NCBI RefSeq assembly: GCF_012641435.1
Contig: NZ_JABAIJ010000013.1
Location: 62,001 to 126,000 of the forward strand
Length of the DNA: 64,000 nt
DNA from: Rhizobium sp. P38BS-XIX
GTDB taxonomy: Bacteria > Pseudomonadota > Alphaproteobacteria > Rhizobiales > Rhizobiaceae
Direction: 5' to 3'
Shown here: positions 1 through 8,487 of the stretch, piece after piece
How the letters are laid out: the number at the start of each line of letters is the position of its first letter
How positions within the stretch are numbered: position 1 is the first letter of the stretch
Notes under the pieces: generated by a model
Database searches by the model: none
Told to the model about the DNA's origin: nothing
Seen by the model: only the letters and a program-made list of their open reading frames with translations
Program-made: the position numbers and the translations under genes

Positions 1-834
1 CTTTCGCTGAAGCTGAATGCTCGTGGCAGCACTCACAAAATCGACAGCCGCCTGATGGCTGGCAATGATCTCGCCGAAGGTGACACAGACGAGGTCGCGC
101 TCTTCGTCGAGAACGGTGTTGAGCGCATAGACCTCGCCGAGCATGCGGACGATTTCCAGCTGCTCCTCGTGCAACGGATTGCCGATGAGGTTGCATTGAA
201 CCGCGAGCGGATCTTCCATGAAGCGCGCGGAGTGGAATGTCCGGATTGTCTCGTGATGCGCGACGCCTGGCGCGATGACCTTGCGCCCACCCGACCAACC
301 GGCCATGAAATGCGGCTCGACAAGTCCTGTTGCGATGCGCAAATCGGCCTCGACGAAGAGGCGATCGAGCTTCACCGGTGTCTGGCGCGTTTTCGTAAAG
401 CCGAGATCGACATGTGCGGCTTCGTCGCGAGCGTAGTGGTTTTCCACACGCACATTTTCCAGGACCCAGGGATCGCCGACAAGCTCGGCAAGTTCCTCGC
501 CAAGGTTCGGGCGGTGCAGACCGGTTGCGACCAGTACCGAGATACCGTCCTTCGGTACTCCCGCTGACAGCATCGCTTCGATCATTGGGCGCAGAAAAAG
601 CCCGTTCGGAACGGGTCGCGTGATGTCACAGATGAGAATGCAGGCGCTCTTCCTTCCTTTTGCCAGCTCCGCCAAAGGCGCTGACCTGATCGGGTTTTGC
701 AGGGCGGAAAGAATGGAAGCCACGGGTTCGTCGAGCTTCGGCAGGGCCTGCTTGCGGATCACGGTGGGCTGCGAACCCAAGGGAAGCGTGACATCGAGGT
801 GGCCGCGTCCATAGGAAAGAGCAACTTCGTTCAT
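1..834 (-). CDS. LarA-family nickel-dependent 2-hydroxyacid racemase/epimerase (3' part missing)
   Basis: Seen: 278 codons run from an ATG at 834 to the window edge without a stop, so the C-terminal part lies outside. The N-terminal LarA domain is present. It has a DITRP motif (Asp70-Thr72-Arg73), a GLHR motif (His107), a VEPHF motif (His175), GGRKVIAPG with Lys185, and His201. These match, within one residue, the LarA residues that bind the nickel-pincer nucleotide (His108, His174, Lys184, His200 in the lactobacillar enzyme). Known: LarA relatives racemise or epimerise lactate and other 2-hydroxyacids, including sugar acids. The start lies 2 bp after the stop of the upstream ATPase gene, so it is probably translationally coupled to the Liv-type importer. 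Inference: it epimerises C2 of an aldonic acid or hydroxyacid brought in or made by this cluster. The true substrate is unknown. Confidence 0.85.
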   Translation of the reverse strand, partial: MNEVALSYGRGHLDVTLPLGSQPTVIRKQALPKLDEPVASILSALQNPIRSAPLAELAKGRKSACILICDITRPVPNGLFLRPMIEAMLSAGVPKDGISVLVATGLHRPNLGEELAELVGDPWVLENVRVENHYARDEAAHVDLGFTKTRQTPVKLDRLFVEADLRIATGLVEPHFMAGWSGGRKVIAPGVAHHETIRTFHSARFMEDPLAVQCNLIGNPLHEEQLEIVRMLGEVYALNTVLDEERDLVCVTFGEIIASHQAAVDFVSAATSIQLQRK

Positions 835-836
835 AA

Positions 837-1565
837 TCACACCTGCTCCGTCACGCCGCCGAGATAGAGTTCACGCATCAGGGACATGTTCTTCAGTTCC
901 GATATCGGTCCCGAAGTTGCAATGCGACCGTTCTGCATGAGGTAGCCGCGCGAGGCGACGGAGAGAGCAAGGCCCGCATTCTGCTCGACAAGCAGAACCG
1001 ACGCGCCGAAGGTCTTGCCGATATCAAGAATGATCGCCTGAATTTCCTTGACGAGCAGCGGGGAAAGCCCGAGCGAAGGCTCATCGAGCAACAGGACGCG
1101 CGGCCGCGCCATCAGCCCCCGCGCAATGGCCAGCATCTGCTGCTGACCGCCGCTCAGCGAACCGCCCTTCTGCTGCCGCTTGGCCGCAAGGATCGGAAAG
1201 AAGCTTTCCATCATCTTCACGTCGACCTCGACCGCATCGGCGTCGCGGCGCGTATAGGCGCCAAGGCGCAGATTTTCTTCGACTGACATATCCGCGAAGA
1301 TGCGCCGGCCCTCCGGCACCAGAACCACGCCGCGCTTGGCCATGACATCCGGCGTGCGCCCCGTCAGGTCTTCGCCTGCGAAGACGACCTTGCCGCCCCG
1401 GGGTTTGACGAGGCCGACGATAGTTCTCAGCAGCGTGGATTTGCCGGCACCATTGGGGCCAAGGATGGTGATGATTTCGCCTTCATCCAGCGTCAACGAG
1501 ACATCGCGGTTTACCGCCGTCGCACCATAGCCTGTGGTGATATTCGATAGGCTGAGCAAGCTCAC
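837..1565 (-). CDS. Liv-type ABC importer ATPase, LivF-like
   Basis: A 242-residue cytoplasmic ATP-binding subunit of a hydrophobic-amino-acid-type (HAAT) importer. Visible motifs are Walker A GPNGAGKST near residue 36, the ABC signature LSGGQQQ and Walker B VLLLDEPSLGLS. Length is normal for LivF. The GTG start overlaps the TGA of the upstream LivG-like gene (GTGA), so the two ATPases are coupled and probably form the NBD heterodimer. It is followed directly by the larA-like gene. HAAT importers carry branched-chain amino acids but also amides, urea, aromatic acids and hydroxyacids. Given the neighbours, a hydroxyacid or sugar-derived acid is as likely as an amino acid. Confidence 0.93.
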   Translation of the reverse strand: MSLLSLSNITTGYGATAVNRDVSLTLDEGEIITILGPNGAGKSTLLRTIVGLVKPRGGKVVFAGEDLTGRTPDVMAKRGVVLVPEGRRIFADMSVEENLRLGAYTRRDADAVEVDVKMMESFFPILAAKRQQKGGSLSGGQQQMLAIARGLMARPRVLLLDEPSLGLSPLLVKEIQAIILDIGKTFGASVLLVEQNAGLALSVASRGYLMQNGRIATSGPISELKNMSLMRELYLGGVTEQV

Positions 1566-2284
1566 AGCGCACCTCCCAGATAGACTTCAAGCACTTTCGG
1601 ATCGGCAAGCACCGCCTGGGTCGGCCCATCGGCGATCTTCGAGCCGAAATCCAGCACCACAAGCCGCTCGCAGAGCATCTGCATCAGCTTCATGTCGTGA
1701 TCGACGACACAGACACTGATGCCATGACCAGGAAATTGCTTGACCAGACCAACGAGAGTGGCCGTCTCCCTGTCGTTTAACCCGGCGGCAGGCTCGTCCA
1801 GAAGAATGAGTGACGGACGCGTCGCCAAGGCAAGAGCGATGCCGAGCAGACGCAGATTGCCAAACGGAAGCACGCCGGCCTTTTCCGCCGAAAGTGCGGT
1901 CAGTCCGACAAAGTCGAGCAGCGCGGCCGGTGTCGTCCAAGGGTAGGGGCGACCGGTATTGCGCGCATGTTCGCAGGCGATCTGCACGTTCTCCCACACG
2001 CTCAGGCCCGGAAAGGCCATGGCCTGTTGAAAGGTGTAGCCTATTCCCGTGCCGGAAATTTCGTGAGCTGCCAGACTGGTGATATCGCGACCGCGCCAAC
2101 TGACCTTGCCGTCCGTGGGCTTATGGACGCCGGTAATAACGTTGAAGAGCGTCGTCTTTCCCGAGCCGTTCGGGCCAACGATACCCAGAATTTCACCTTC
2201 CTCGATCGATAGGTCGACACCGGACAAGGCAGTCAGGCCGCCGAACTGCTTCTTGAGGCCCTTGATTTCCAGGATCGCATTCAT
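1562..2284 (-). CDS. Liv-type ABC importer ATPase, LivG-like
   Basis: A 240-residue ATP-binding subunit. Walker A is GPNGSGKTT and Walker B is LILLDEPAAGLN. The ABC signature is atypical: where LSGGQ or LSYGQ is expected the sequence reads LPFGNLRLL. Divergent signatures of this kind occur in the LivG branch, so this alone does not imply inactivity. If it is a true weakening, the composite site formed with the canonical LSGGQ of the LivF-like partner would still be complete. The ATG start overlaps the stop of the upstream permease (ATGA), giving tight coupling inside the importer operon. Confidence 0.92.
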   Translation of the reverse strand: MNAILEIKGLKKQFGGLTALSGVDLSIEEGEILGIVGPNGSGKTTLFNVITGVHKPTDGKVSWRGRDITSLAAHEISGTGIGYTFQQAMAFPGLSVWENVQIACEHARNTGRPYPWTTPAALLDFVGLTALSAEKAGVLPFGNLRLLGIALALATRPSLILLDEPAAGLNDRETATLVGLVKQFPGHGISVCVVDHDMKLMQMLCERLVVLDFGSKIADGPTQAVLADPKVLEVYLGGAL

Positions 2285-3297
2285 CGGCCAGCCTCCGAGG
2301 CATGCTTGCTATTCGCGGACTGGCTCTCCCGTTTCGTCACCGAGCCGTGCAAGAGCCGTTGCCAGCCGTCGATTAATCCGGCGATCAACCCGTTTGGAAG
2401 CAGCAGGATTACGGCGATCAGGCACACGCCATATAGAATGCGGGATTCCACCGGATCCAGGTTCAGAACTTCGGGCAGGAAGGAAACGAGAATGCCGCCC
2501 GCGATCGGTCCAAGCAAAAGCCGTGCCCCGCCGATCATCACCATGAGTGCCAGGTAGATGCTCGGGAACGAAGCGAACTGACTAGGCGAGATGTGGCGGA
2601 GGAAATAGGCGAGCAGCACGCCGGACACGCCGGCAAAGACGCCGCTGACAACGAAAGCACCGATCTTGTGACGGCCGACATTTATGCCGAGCGAGGCCGC
2701 AAGCTTCTCGTTTTCGCGAATTGCGCGCAGCGTACGCCCGTAGGGCGAATTGATAATGGCCCAGCTCGCCACTGCGCTCAACGTCACGAAGGCCAGCACG
2801 ATGAAATAATAGGGTTGGAGGTCGTCGGCGCGCGCGCCGAGGAAATTGACGGGAAGCTGCAGGTCGAGACCGGTCGCAGCGCCGGTGTAATCCCCGCTGT
2901 TGGTCAGCACGATCGTCAGCAATTGACCGAAGGCAAAGGTCATGATGACGAAGTGGTGGCCGCTGACGCGAAGGGACGGAATGCCGATCACAGCTGCGGC
3001 AATGGCGGCAAGAATGCCGCCGAGCGGCAGCGCAAGCCAGAAACCGATGCCGCTGTCACGCGCAAGGATCGCCGCAGCATAGGCCCCGACGCCGACGAGG
3101 GCTGCGTGGCCCATCGAGAGAATACCGGTCTGTCCGAAGAGAACGGAAAGCCCATAGAGCGCCACGATGTTGATGCCAGCCGAAATTGCAAGCGAGAGCA
3201 TTCGGTTGCTAGGTCCCAAAGCAGGCATGATCGCCAACAGGGCAAGCACGACCAGCGCAGGAACGAGGGAACGGAAGGAGGAAAGCGAGTTATTCAT
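2281..3297 (-). CDS. Liv-type ABC importer permease, LivM-like
   Basis: A 338-residue inner-membrane permease of the LivM family with about ten hydrophobic segments. The N-terminal membrane block begins near residue 10, and the usual short basic cytoplasmic tail is at the C-terminus. The conserved permease loop is recognisable around residues 190-215 (SPYGRTLRAIRENE, then NVGRHKI); it contacts the ATPase. The gene sits 18 bp downstream of the LivH-like gene and its stop overlaps the LivG-like start. Pairing of one LivH and one LivM permease is standard for HAAT systems. The substrate cannot be read from the permease. Confidence 0.92.
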   Translation of the reverse strand: MNNSLSSFRSLVPALVVLALLAIMPALGPSNRMLSLAISAGINIVALYGLSVLFGQTGILSMGHAALVGVGAYAAAILARDSGIGFWLALPLGGILAAIAAAVIGIPSLRVSGHHFVIMTFAFGQLLTIVLTNSGDYTGAATGLDLQLPVNFLGARADDLQPYYFIVLAFVTLSAVASWAIINSPYGRTLRAIRENEKLAASLGINVGRHKIGAFVVSGVFAGVSGVLLAYFLRHISPSQFASFPSIYLALMVMIGGARLLLGPIAGGILVSFLPEVLNLDPVESRILYGVCLIAVILLLPNGLIAGLIDGWQRLLHGSVTKRESQSANSKHASEAGR

Positions 3298-3315
3298 GAT
3301 CTTGACTTTCGTTCC

Positions 3316-4185
3316 TCAGGCCATCTTCGGACCGCTTGTCCCGCCGAAGAGGCCATTCGGGCGGAAGAGCAACACCAGGATCATCAGGGCAAAAGAATAG
3401 GCGTCCGTCCATTCGGAGAAGCCGTAGCCGGCGCTGAAGCCTTCGACGATACCGAGAATAAGGCCTGCCACCACGGCACCTGTGAGATTTCCGAGGCCGC
3501 CGATCAGCGCCACCGCAAAACCTTTCATCACCATCGTGCCGCCCGTGAAGGGCGTGATCGGAAAGAGCGCGATCAGCAAGGCGCCGCCGAGACCGGCAAG
3601 CGCGCTTCCAAGCACGAAAACACCGGTGATGTAACGGCGAACCGGAATGCCCATGAGCGCGGCCGTGTCCCGATCGTCCACCGCGGCACGCAGCGCGCGA
3701 CCATAGCGGCTGCGCGTTACCATCGTGAAGGTCAAGGCGACGACAGCGATCGTGACCAGAATGACCATCACGCGCACCGACGCGATACGAACGCCGCCGA
3801 CATTCCATATGCCCGACAGGGGCCTCGGAATGCTCTTCTGGTTAGGGTCGTAAAAGAAGATGACAATGTGCTGCAGCACGACGATCAGGCCGAGAGACAC
3901 GATAAAGCCGTTGGTCGGCCGCGTGAGCGTAAATCGGAAGAGGCCTCGCTCGAGAACGAAACCCATAACGCCCACCGCGACAATCGCCAGCACCAGCGCG
4001 ACGAAGAAGCCGAGCCCGGCCTGCACCGCAAGCCAGGTCACGATGCTACCAACCATCAGGAACTCGCCATGGGCAAAATTGATGATCCCGGTCAATCCGA
4101 AGATCAGGGTGACCCCAACGGCGATCAGCGTAATGACGCTTGCGATCGATAGACCGTTGAGAAGTTGCTGAAAGAGAATATCCAC
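3316..4185 (-). CDS. Liv-type ABC importer permease, LivH-like
   Basis: A 289-residue inner-membrane permease. The N-terminal stretch with GLTGIINFAHGEF is the family hallmark of LivH, and the SRYGRALRAAVDD loop near residue 165 is the ATPase-coupling region. I use the GTG at 4185, which begins the conserved start of the protein; the Shine-Dalgarno (SD) sequence is weak. The gene is separated from the binding-protein gene by 91 bp that contain a perfect 12-bp hairpin. This fits separate tuning of binding-protein and permease expression from one transcript. Confidence 0.92.
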   Translation of the reverse strand: MDILFQQLLNGLSIASVITLIAVGVTLIFGLTGIINFAHGEFLMVGSIVTWLAVQAGLGFFVALVLAIVAVGVMGFVLERGLFRFTLTRPTNGFIVSLGLIVVLQHIVIFFYDPNQKSIPRPLSGIWNVGGVRIASVRVMVILVTIAVVALTFTMVTRSRYGRALRAAVDDRDTAALMGIPVRRYITGVFVLGSALAGLGGALLIALFPITPFTGGTMVMKGFAVALIGGLGNLTGAVVAGLILGIVEGFSAGYGFSEWTDAYSFALMILVLLFRPNGLFGGTSGPKMA

Positions 4186-4238
4186 AGCTGTGTCCCGCTG
4201 TTGCGCAGGCCTTTATGCCCGTCCGTTTCTGTGACGAA

Positions 4239-4266
4239 ACTCCCGCCGGCAAGGGCCGGCGGGAGT
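4239..4266 (-). terminator. 12-bp perfect hairpin between binding-protein and permease genes
   Basis: Arms ACTCCCGCCGGC and GCCGGCGGGAGT flank the 4-nt loop AAGG. The stem is perfect and GC-rich, but there is no U-tract on the minus-strand transcript. It lies 10 bp after the stop of the binding protein. It is therefore more likely a 3' stabiliser or partial attenuator, leaving more binding-protein mRNA than permease mRNA, than a full terminator. Confidence 0.75.
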
Positions 4267-4276
4267 GCATCGGCAA

Positions 4277-5488
4277 TTATTCGGCAGGCGCCTCAGCAGG
4301 TGGCTGCTGCATGGCGCAGGAAATATCGCCTCCAGGCGCCGCCGCGCACACTTCCGTTGCGTGTGTCACCTGATGGCTCTTGTTGAAGGACAGGTCGTCG
4401 GAGACGACACCCTTGTGGTGGAGCGACTCCATGGCGGCAACCGTCTTGTCCGGATCGAGCGAGCCGGCCTTCTCCCAGGCCTCGGCGAGCATGTGGACAT
4501 AGTCGTAGTAGAGCAGGGAGACAGACGAGGTTACGCCCTTGGGAGCACCGGCTGCGAAGTAGTTCTTGAAATAGGTCTTCGCATTGGCGTTCGAGGATTC
4601 ACCCCAGCAGATCGGCACGCAGCTCATTGCGACCGGAACGTCTGCGCTCAGCCCGCGCTGCTTCCAGATGCCCGGGTCGACGCCGAACAGGAAATAGCTC
4701 GGCGCAACGCCGAGTTCCAATGCCTGCGGCAGCGCGGCCAGCGTCGAGTCGCCGTTGTACCAGAAATGAACCACATCCGGATTGAGGCTCTTCGCCCGTG
4801 TCAGGAACGGCGAGAAATCCGTCGTGTCAGGCGGATAAGAGATGACCTCAGGCACTTCCTGACCTTCGGCCTTCAATGCCTTGACGTAGTAGGACGTCAG
4901 GAACTGACCGGTCGCATCATTGCCGACAATGACGACGGATTTCTTCAGCGGATGGCCGACCAATGGGGTCAGCAGGCTGAGCACGCCGCGCGCCGTCGAG
5001 CCGGAACGCTGAAATTCCTGGGGCTCGGACTGGAAAAGATAATGATCCTCGCCGCCCGGCGCCACGGATTGCGGGTTCAGGATTTTCGCAAGCGTGCTGT
5101 TACCTGCGATCTGAATGACCTTCGCGGGTTGCGTGATCTTCGTCATCGCAAGGGTGAAGTCATGCGTTTCCGAGCCGAAGATGGCTGCGACCTTGTCGTC
5201 GCGCACGAGTTCCTGTGTCGCTGCGATCGCCGTCGAAATGTCCGTGCGATCATCGCGCTTCAAGAGCTCGATCTTGTAGGTTTTGTCGCCAACCTTGACG
5301 CCGCCGGCGTCGTTGATTTCCTTGACCGCGAGCCCGACGCCCGCAGGTAGCGTATGCCCGGCTGAGACGAAAGCCCCGGATTCAGCGGCAACAACGCCGA
5401 TCTTGATCGTATCTTCCGCCAAAGCCAAATGCGCAGATGCGCTGAGGCCGAGCGCAAGTGAAATGCCTCCCAATACCGCCGATCGCAC
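4277..5488 (-). CDS. Liv-type periplasmic substrate-binding protein
   Basis: A 403-residue type-I periplasmic binding protein of the Peripla_BP_6 class, first gene of the importer operon. I start it at the GTG at 5488, not further upstream, because GGAGG lies 8 nt before it and the resulting N-terminus is a clean signal peptide ending ALA-ED near residue 24. The mature protein begins DTIKIGVVAAESG, typical of the fold, with the usual segment on parallel pathways (GVKVGDKTYKIELL). The C-terminus is short and proline- and alanine-rich. It is transcribed divergently from the aldo-keto reductase gene across a 146-bp promoter region. Ligand unknown. Family members bind amino acids, amides, aromatic acids or hydroxyacids. 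Confidence 0.9.
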   Translation of the reverse strand: MRSAVLGGISLALGLSASAHLALAEDTIKIGVVAAESGAFVSAGHTLPAGVGLAVKEINDAGGVKVGDKTYKIELLKRDDRTDISTAIAATQELVRDDKVAAIFGSETHDFTLAMTKITQPAKVIQIAGNSTLAKILNPQSVAPGGEDHYLFQSEPQEFQRSGSTARGVLSLLTPLVGHPLKKSVVIVGNDATGQFLTSYYVKALKAEGQEVPEVISYPPDTTDFSPFLTRAKSLNPDVVHFWYNGDSTLAALPQALELGVAPSYFLFGVDPGIWKQRGLSADVPVAMSCVPICWGESSNANAKTYFKNYFAAGAPKGVTSSVSLLYYDYVHMLAEAWEKAGSLDPDKTVAAMESLHHKGVVSDDLSFNKSHQVTHATEVCAAAPGGDISCAMQQPPAEAPAE

Positions 5489-5525
5489 GATCTCATCCTC
5501 CCAATGTAGATTTTGCGTACTTACC

Positions 5526-5577
5526 GGGTTGTCGTACAACCCTGTTTTCTGATAACTACCTTGACTGCGAATGTCAA
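5526..5577 (-). promoter_or_regulatory. Sigma70-like promoter with FadR/GntR-type operator for the importer operon
   Basis: On the minus strand TTGACA (5577-5572) and TATCAG (5554-5549) are 17 bp apart, a good sigma70 pair. Just downstream is a perfect 7-bp inverted repeat with a 3-bp centre, GGGTTGTCGTACAACCC (5526-5542). Its core TTGTCGTACAA fits the FadR-subfamily GntR consensus TNGT-N3-ACNA. The site would overlap the transcription start, as expected for repression. It lies between two divergent operons and could serve both. No GntR gene is adjacent, so the regulator may lie outside the window. Confidence 0.7.
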
Positions 5578-5634
5578 GCAAGTCCAAACAGAGGAAGCCG
5601 GCCTGACCGGCAACCGCAGACGAGGGAGTGAGAG

Positions 5635-6621
5635 ATGCGTACGAGAGAATTCGGCCGAACAGGCCGCAAGGTCAGTGAGATCGGCTTCGGGGCCTGGGCC
5701 ATCGGTGCCGCCTGGGGCGAGGTCAACGACGACGAGGCTTTGGCCGCGCTTCATAAGGCGCTCGATACCGGCGTGACATTCATCGACACGGCAGACGTCT
5801 ATGGCGACGGCCATTCCGAGCAGTTGATTGCCAAGGTCATGCGCGAGCGCGGCGGCGAACGCCCGTTTATCGCCACCAAGGCCGGCCGCCGTCTTCCTGC
5901 CCAATCGGTCGATGGCTACAGCGCCGAAAACCTGACATCCTGGATCGATCGCAGCCTCAAGAATCTCGAGACCGATTGCCTGGATCTCGTGCAATTCCAT
6001 TGCCCGCCGACCGATCTCTACTACCATCCGGAAGTGTTCGAGCGGCTCGACAAATTGGTCGAGCAGGGCAAGATCCGCAATTACGGTGTCAGCGTCGAGC
6101 GCGTCGAAGAAGCGCTGAAGGCAATCGAGTATCCGGGCGTCGTCAGCATACAGATCATCTTCAACGCATTTCGCCAGCGCCCGATCGAGCATTTCTTCAA
6201 GCAGGCGGAAGAGAAGAAGGTCGCGATCATCGCCCGCGTACCGCTCGCAAGCGGCCTGCTATCTGGCAAGTTCAAGAAGGACACCAAATTCGAAGCCAAC
6301 GACCATCGCCTGTTCAACCGCAATGGCGAGGCTTTCGATGTCGGTGAGACGTTCTCCGGAGTTCCATACGAGGTCGGCCTCGAAGCCGTAGAAAAGGTCC
6401 GTCCACTGGTATCGGGTGATAGCACAATGGCGAAATTCGCCCTGCGCTGGATCCTGATGTTCGACGCCGTGACAGTCGCGATCCCCGGCGCCCGCAATCC
6501 GCAACAAGCGCAATCAAACGCAGAAGCAGCAGGCCTTCCGGCAATTTCATCTGACGCGATGCAGGAGATCAGGTCGATCTACGACACCTACATCAAGCAA
6601 TATGTCCATCAGCGCTGGTAA
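5635..6621 (+). CDS. Aldo-keto reductase
   Basis: A 328-residue NAD(P)-dependent oxidoreductase with the AKR (alpha/beta)8 barrel. The catalytic tetrad is visible as Asp51, Tyr56 (DTADVYGDGHSE), Lys82 (ATKAG) and His122 (LVQFH). The cofactor-binding end includes the family motif AIPGARNPQQAQSN near residue 285. The SD GAGGGAG lies shortly before the ATG. It is the first gene of a three-gene plus-strand operon with a sugar lactonase and a second AKR. It may oxidise a sugar to a lactone or act on a ketone intermediate. The exact substrate is not determinable. Confidence 0.9.
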   Translation: MRTREFGRTGRKVSEIGFGAWAIGAAWGEVNDDEALAALHKALDTGVTFIDTADVYGDGHSEQLIAKVMRERGGERPFIATKAGRRLPAQSVDGYSAENLTSWIDRSLKNLETDCLDLVQFHCPPTDLYYHPEVFERLDKLVEQGKIRNYGVSVERVEEALKAIEYPGVVSIQIIFNAFRQRPIEHFFKQAEEKKVAIIARVPLASGLLSGKFKKDTKFEANDHRLFNRNGEAFDVGETFSGVPYEVGLEAVEKVRPLVSGDSTMAKFALRWILMFDAVTVAIPGARNPQQAQSNAEAAGLPAISSDAMQEIRSIYDTYIKQYVHQRW

Positions 6622-6634
6622 GGGGACGCCATCC

Positions 6635-7510
6635 ATGACAAGTCCAATCATTGACTCCCATCATCACTTTTGGGACCCAAGCAGCGGCGGCGATTATGGC
6701 TGGTTGAGCGGCCCGTTCGAGCCTATCAACAGAACGTTCGAACCGGCGGATCTCAGACCGAGCCTTCAGAAAAATGGCGTGAGCGGAACCGTTCTCGTTC
6801 AAACATGGAACGATCTCGGAGAGACCTGGGATTTCATTAGGACGGCGGGCTCCACCGACTTCGTGGCCGGTGTGGTCGGCTGGGTCGACCTGACCGATAG
6901 CAAACTGCCACAGACGCTTGCCGAACTGCAGGCGTCGCCAAACGGCAAATGGCTTGTCGGCGTCCGGCATTTGATCCAGACGGAGAGCGACCCGAACTGG
7001 CTGCTGCGAGACGACGTCAAGCGTGGCTTGGCGACGGTTCAATCGGCCGGCCTCGTCTACGATCTCGTTCCCAACCTGCCGCAACTGCCATCCTGCATCC
7101 AGACGGCCGAAGCATTTCCCGATATGCGCTTCGTGCTTGATCACATCTCAAAGCCGGAAATCCGAAATAACGGCTTCGGCGAATGGGCCGCATTGATCCG
7201 CAAGTTCCGCAGCGAGCGTGATCATGTCTGGTGCAAACTGTCGGGCATGGTTACGGAAGCCAATTGGAAGACCTGGACGCCGGAAGACCTGAAGCCTTAC
7301 GTCCATGAAGTTCTCGACGTATTCGGCCCCGATCGCTGCATGTTCGGCACGGACTGGCCGGTCTGCCTTGTGGCTGCAAGCTATGACAGAGTGGTCGATG
7401 CCCTGCAGGAATGCCTCAAGGACCTCTCGGACACGGATAAGAAGAAGATTTTTGGGCTGAACGCCATCGAGGTCTATCAGCTTCCGGAATTTCAGGAGCG
7501 GGGCGCATGA
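6635..7510 (+). CDS. Sugar-1,4/1,5-lactone hydrolase, COG3618 amidohydrolase family
   Basis: A 291-residue TIM-barrel metal hydrolase. I choose the ATG at 6635 because AAGGGGA precedes it and the protein then opens directly with the beta-1 metal motif (IIDSHHHFWDP, His9-His11). Further marks are VGVRHLIQTE, LDHISKP and the C-terminal FGTDWPVC, with its conserved Asp. This pattern is that of L-fuconolactonase and L-rhamnonolactonase. The stop overlaps the next gene (ATGA). Inference: it opens the lactone produced by the neighbouring aldose dehydrogenase, giving an aldonate that the LarA-like enzyme or a dehydratase could use. Confidence 0.87.
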   Translation: MTSPIIDSHHHFWDPSSGGDYGWLSGPFEPINRTFEPADLRPSLQKNGVSGTVLVQTWNDLGETWDFIRTAGSTDFVAGVVGWVDLTDSKLPQTLAELQASPNGKWLVGVRHLIQTESDPNWLLRDDVKRGLATVQSAGLVYDLVPNLPQLPSCIQTAEAFPDMRFVLDHISKPEIRNNGFGEWAALIRKFRSERDHVWCKLSGMVTEANWKTWTPEDLKPYVHEVLDVFGPDRCMFGTDWPVCLVAASYDRVVDALQECLKDLSDTDKKKIFGLNAIEVYQLPEFQERGA

Positions 7511-8487
7511 GCGGCGCCCCATCCAGAAGCCGTATCGGCTTTGCCTCGCACCTTGGCTTCGGCGCGAGTGGCATCGGCACGCTCTATCGAGACGTAACGG
7601 AAACGCAGGCGGCCGACGTTCTCGCCAGCGCCTATAACGGCGGATTGCGTTATTTCGATACCGCGCCGCTTTACGGGCATGGCCTCAGCGAACTTCGCCT
7701 GGGCCGCTTCCTGCGGACCATCGACCGCCAAACCGTGACAGTCTCCACCAAGGTTGGCCGTTACATGGTGCCGCCTTATGGGGAGACGGTCGACTATGGC
7801 CTGTGGGCTTCACCACTTCGCCTGAAACCCGTCTTCGACTACAGCTATTCCGGCACCATGCGTTCGCTTGAGCAATCGGCCAACCGGCTCGGCATCGCCG
7901 ATTTCGATCTGGTCTATATCCATGATGTCGACAGGTTCACACACGGCGATGGTTATGAGAGACGCTTCAACGAAGCGATCGAGGGGTGCTATCGCGCACT
8001 CGACGATTTGCGCAAAGGGGGCCACATCAAAGCCATCGGCGTCGGTGTCAATGAAAGCGACGTCGCGACCCGCTTCATCCGGGCGTGCTCACTGGACGCC
8101 GTGATGATGGCCGGGCGCTATACGCTTCTCGATCGCGACGCCGAGGCCGATCTGCTGCCAGAAGCAGCGAAACAGGGCGTCAAGATCGTCGTGGCGGGCG
8201 TATTCAACTCCGGGATTCTGGCGACGGGCACGGCTAGCGCCGCAGCAACCTATGACTATGGCAAAGCTCCGCCGGACGTCATTGAGCGGGTCAAGAGAAT
8301 TGAGGATGTGTGCAAGCGCCATGACATACCGCTGCAGGCGGCCGCAATCCAGTTTCCATTCCGAAACCCGATCGTCTCGGCGGCCGTGCTCGGCATGAGC
8401 AATGTCGAGCGCATAGCGCAGAATCTCGCCTGGGCGGAAATGAACATCTCCGAGGCGTTCTGGGCTGATTTGGAGGACGCGGTTTAG
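7507..8487 (+). CDS. Aldo-keto reductase of the L-fucose / D-threo-aldose 1-dehydrogenase type
   Basis: A 326-residue AKR with Asp51, Tyr56 (FDTAPLYGHGLSE), Lys82 (STKVGRY) and His139 (VYIHDVD). The VYIHDVD block, the segment with GCYRALDDLRKGG and the HDIPLQAAAIQFP ending are characteristic of the branch that includes D-threo-aldose 1-dehydrogenase, L-fucose dehydrogenase and pyridoxal 4-dehydrogenase. Coupling by ATGA to the lactonase gene favours a sugar 1-dehydrogenase: aldose to lactone, then lactone to acid. Pyridoxal dehydrogenase activity remains an alternative, since a pyridoxolactonase step is chemically similar. The lactonase here, however, is of the sugar-lactone family. Confidence 0.85.
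   Translation: MSGAPSRSRIGFASHLGFGASGIGTLYRDVTETQAADVLASAYNGGLRYFDTAPLYGHGLSELRLGRFLRTIDRQTVTVSTKVGRYMVPPYGETVDYGLWASPLRLKPVFDYSYSGTMRSLEQSANRLGIADFDLVYIHDVDRFTHGDGYERRFNEAIEGCYRALDDLRKGGHIKAIGVGVNESDVATRFIRACSLDAVMMAGRYTLLDRDAEADLLPEAAKQGVKIVVAGVFNSGILATGTASAAATYDYGKAPPDVIERVKRIEDVCKRHDIPLQAAAIQFPFRNPIVSAAVLGMSNVERIAQNLAWAEMNISEAFWADLEDAV

Noticed and set aside
2593..4152. 519-codon plus-strand open frame opposite the two Liv permease genes
   Set aside because: It is antisense to clear permeases, has a composition dominated by His, Asp, Arg and Glu, and has no domain. It is a GC-bias shadow.
5489..5587. Longer N-terminus for the Liv-type binding protein
   Set aside because: It would cover the promoter and operator and bury the signal peptide. 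The GTG at 5488 has a better SD.
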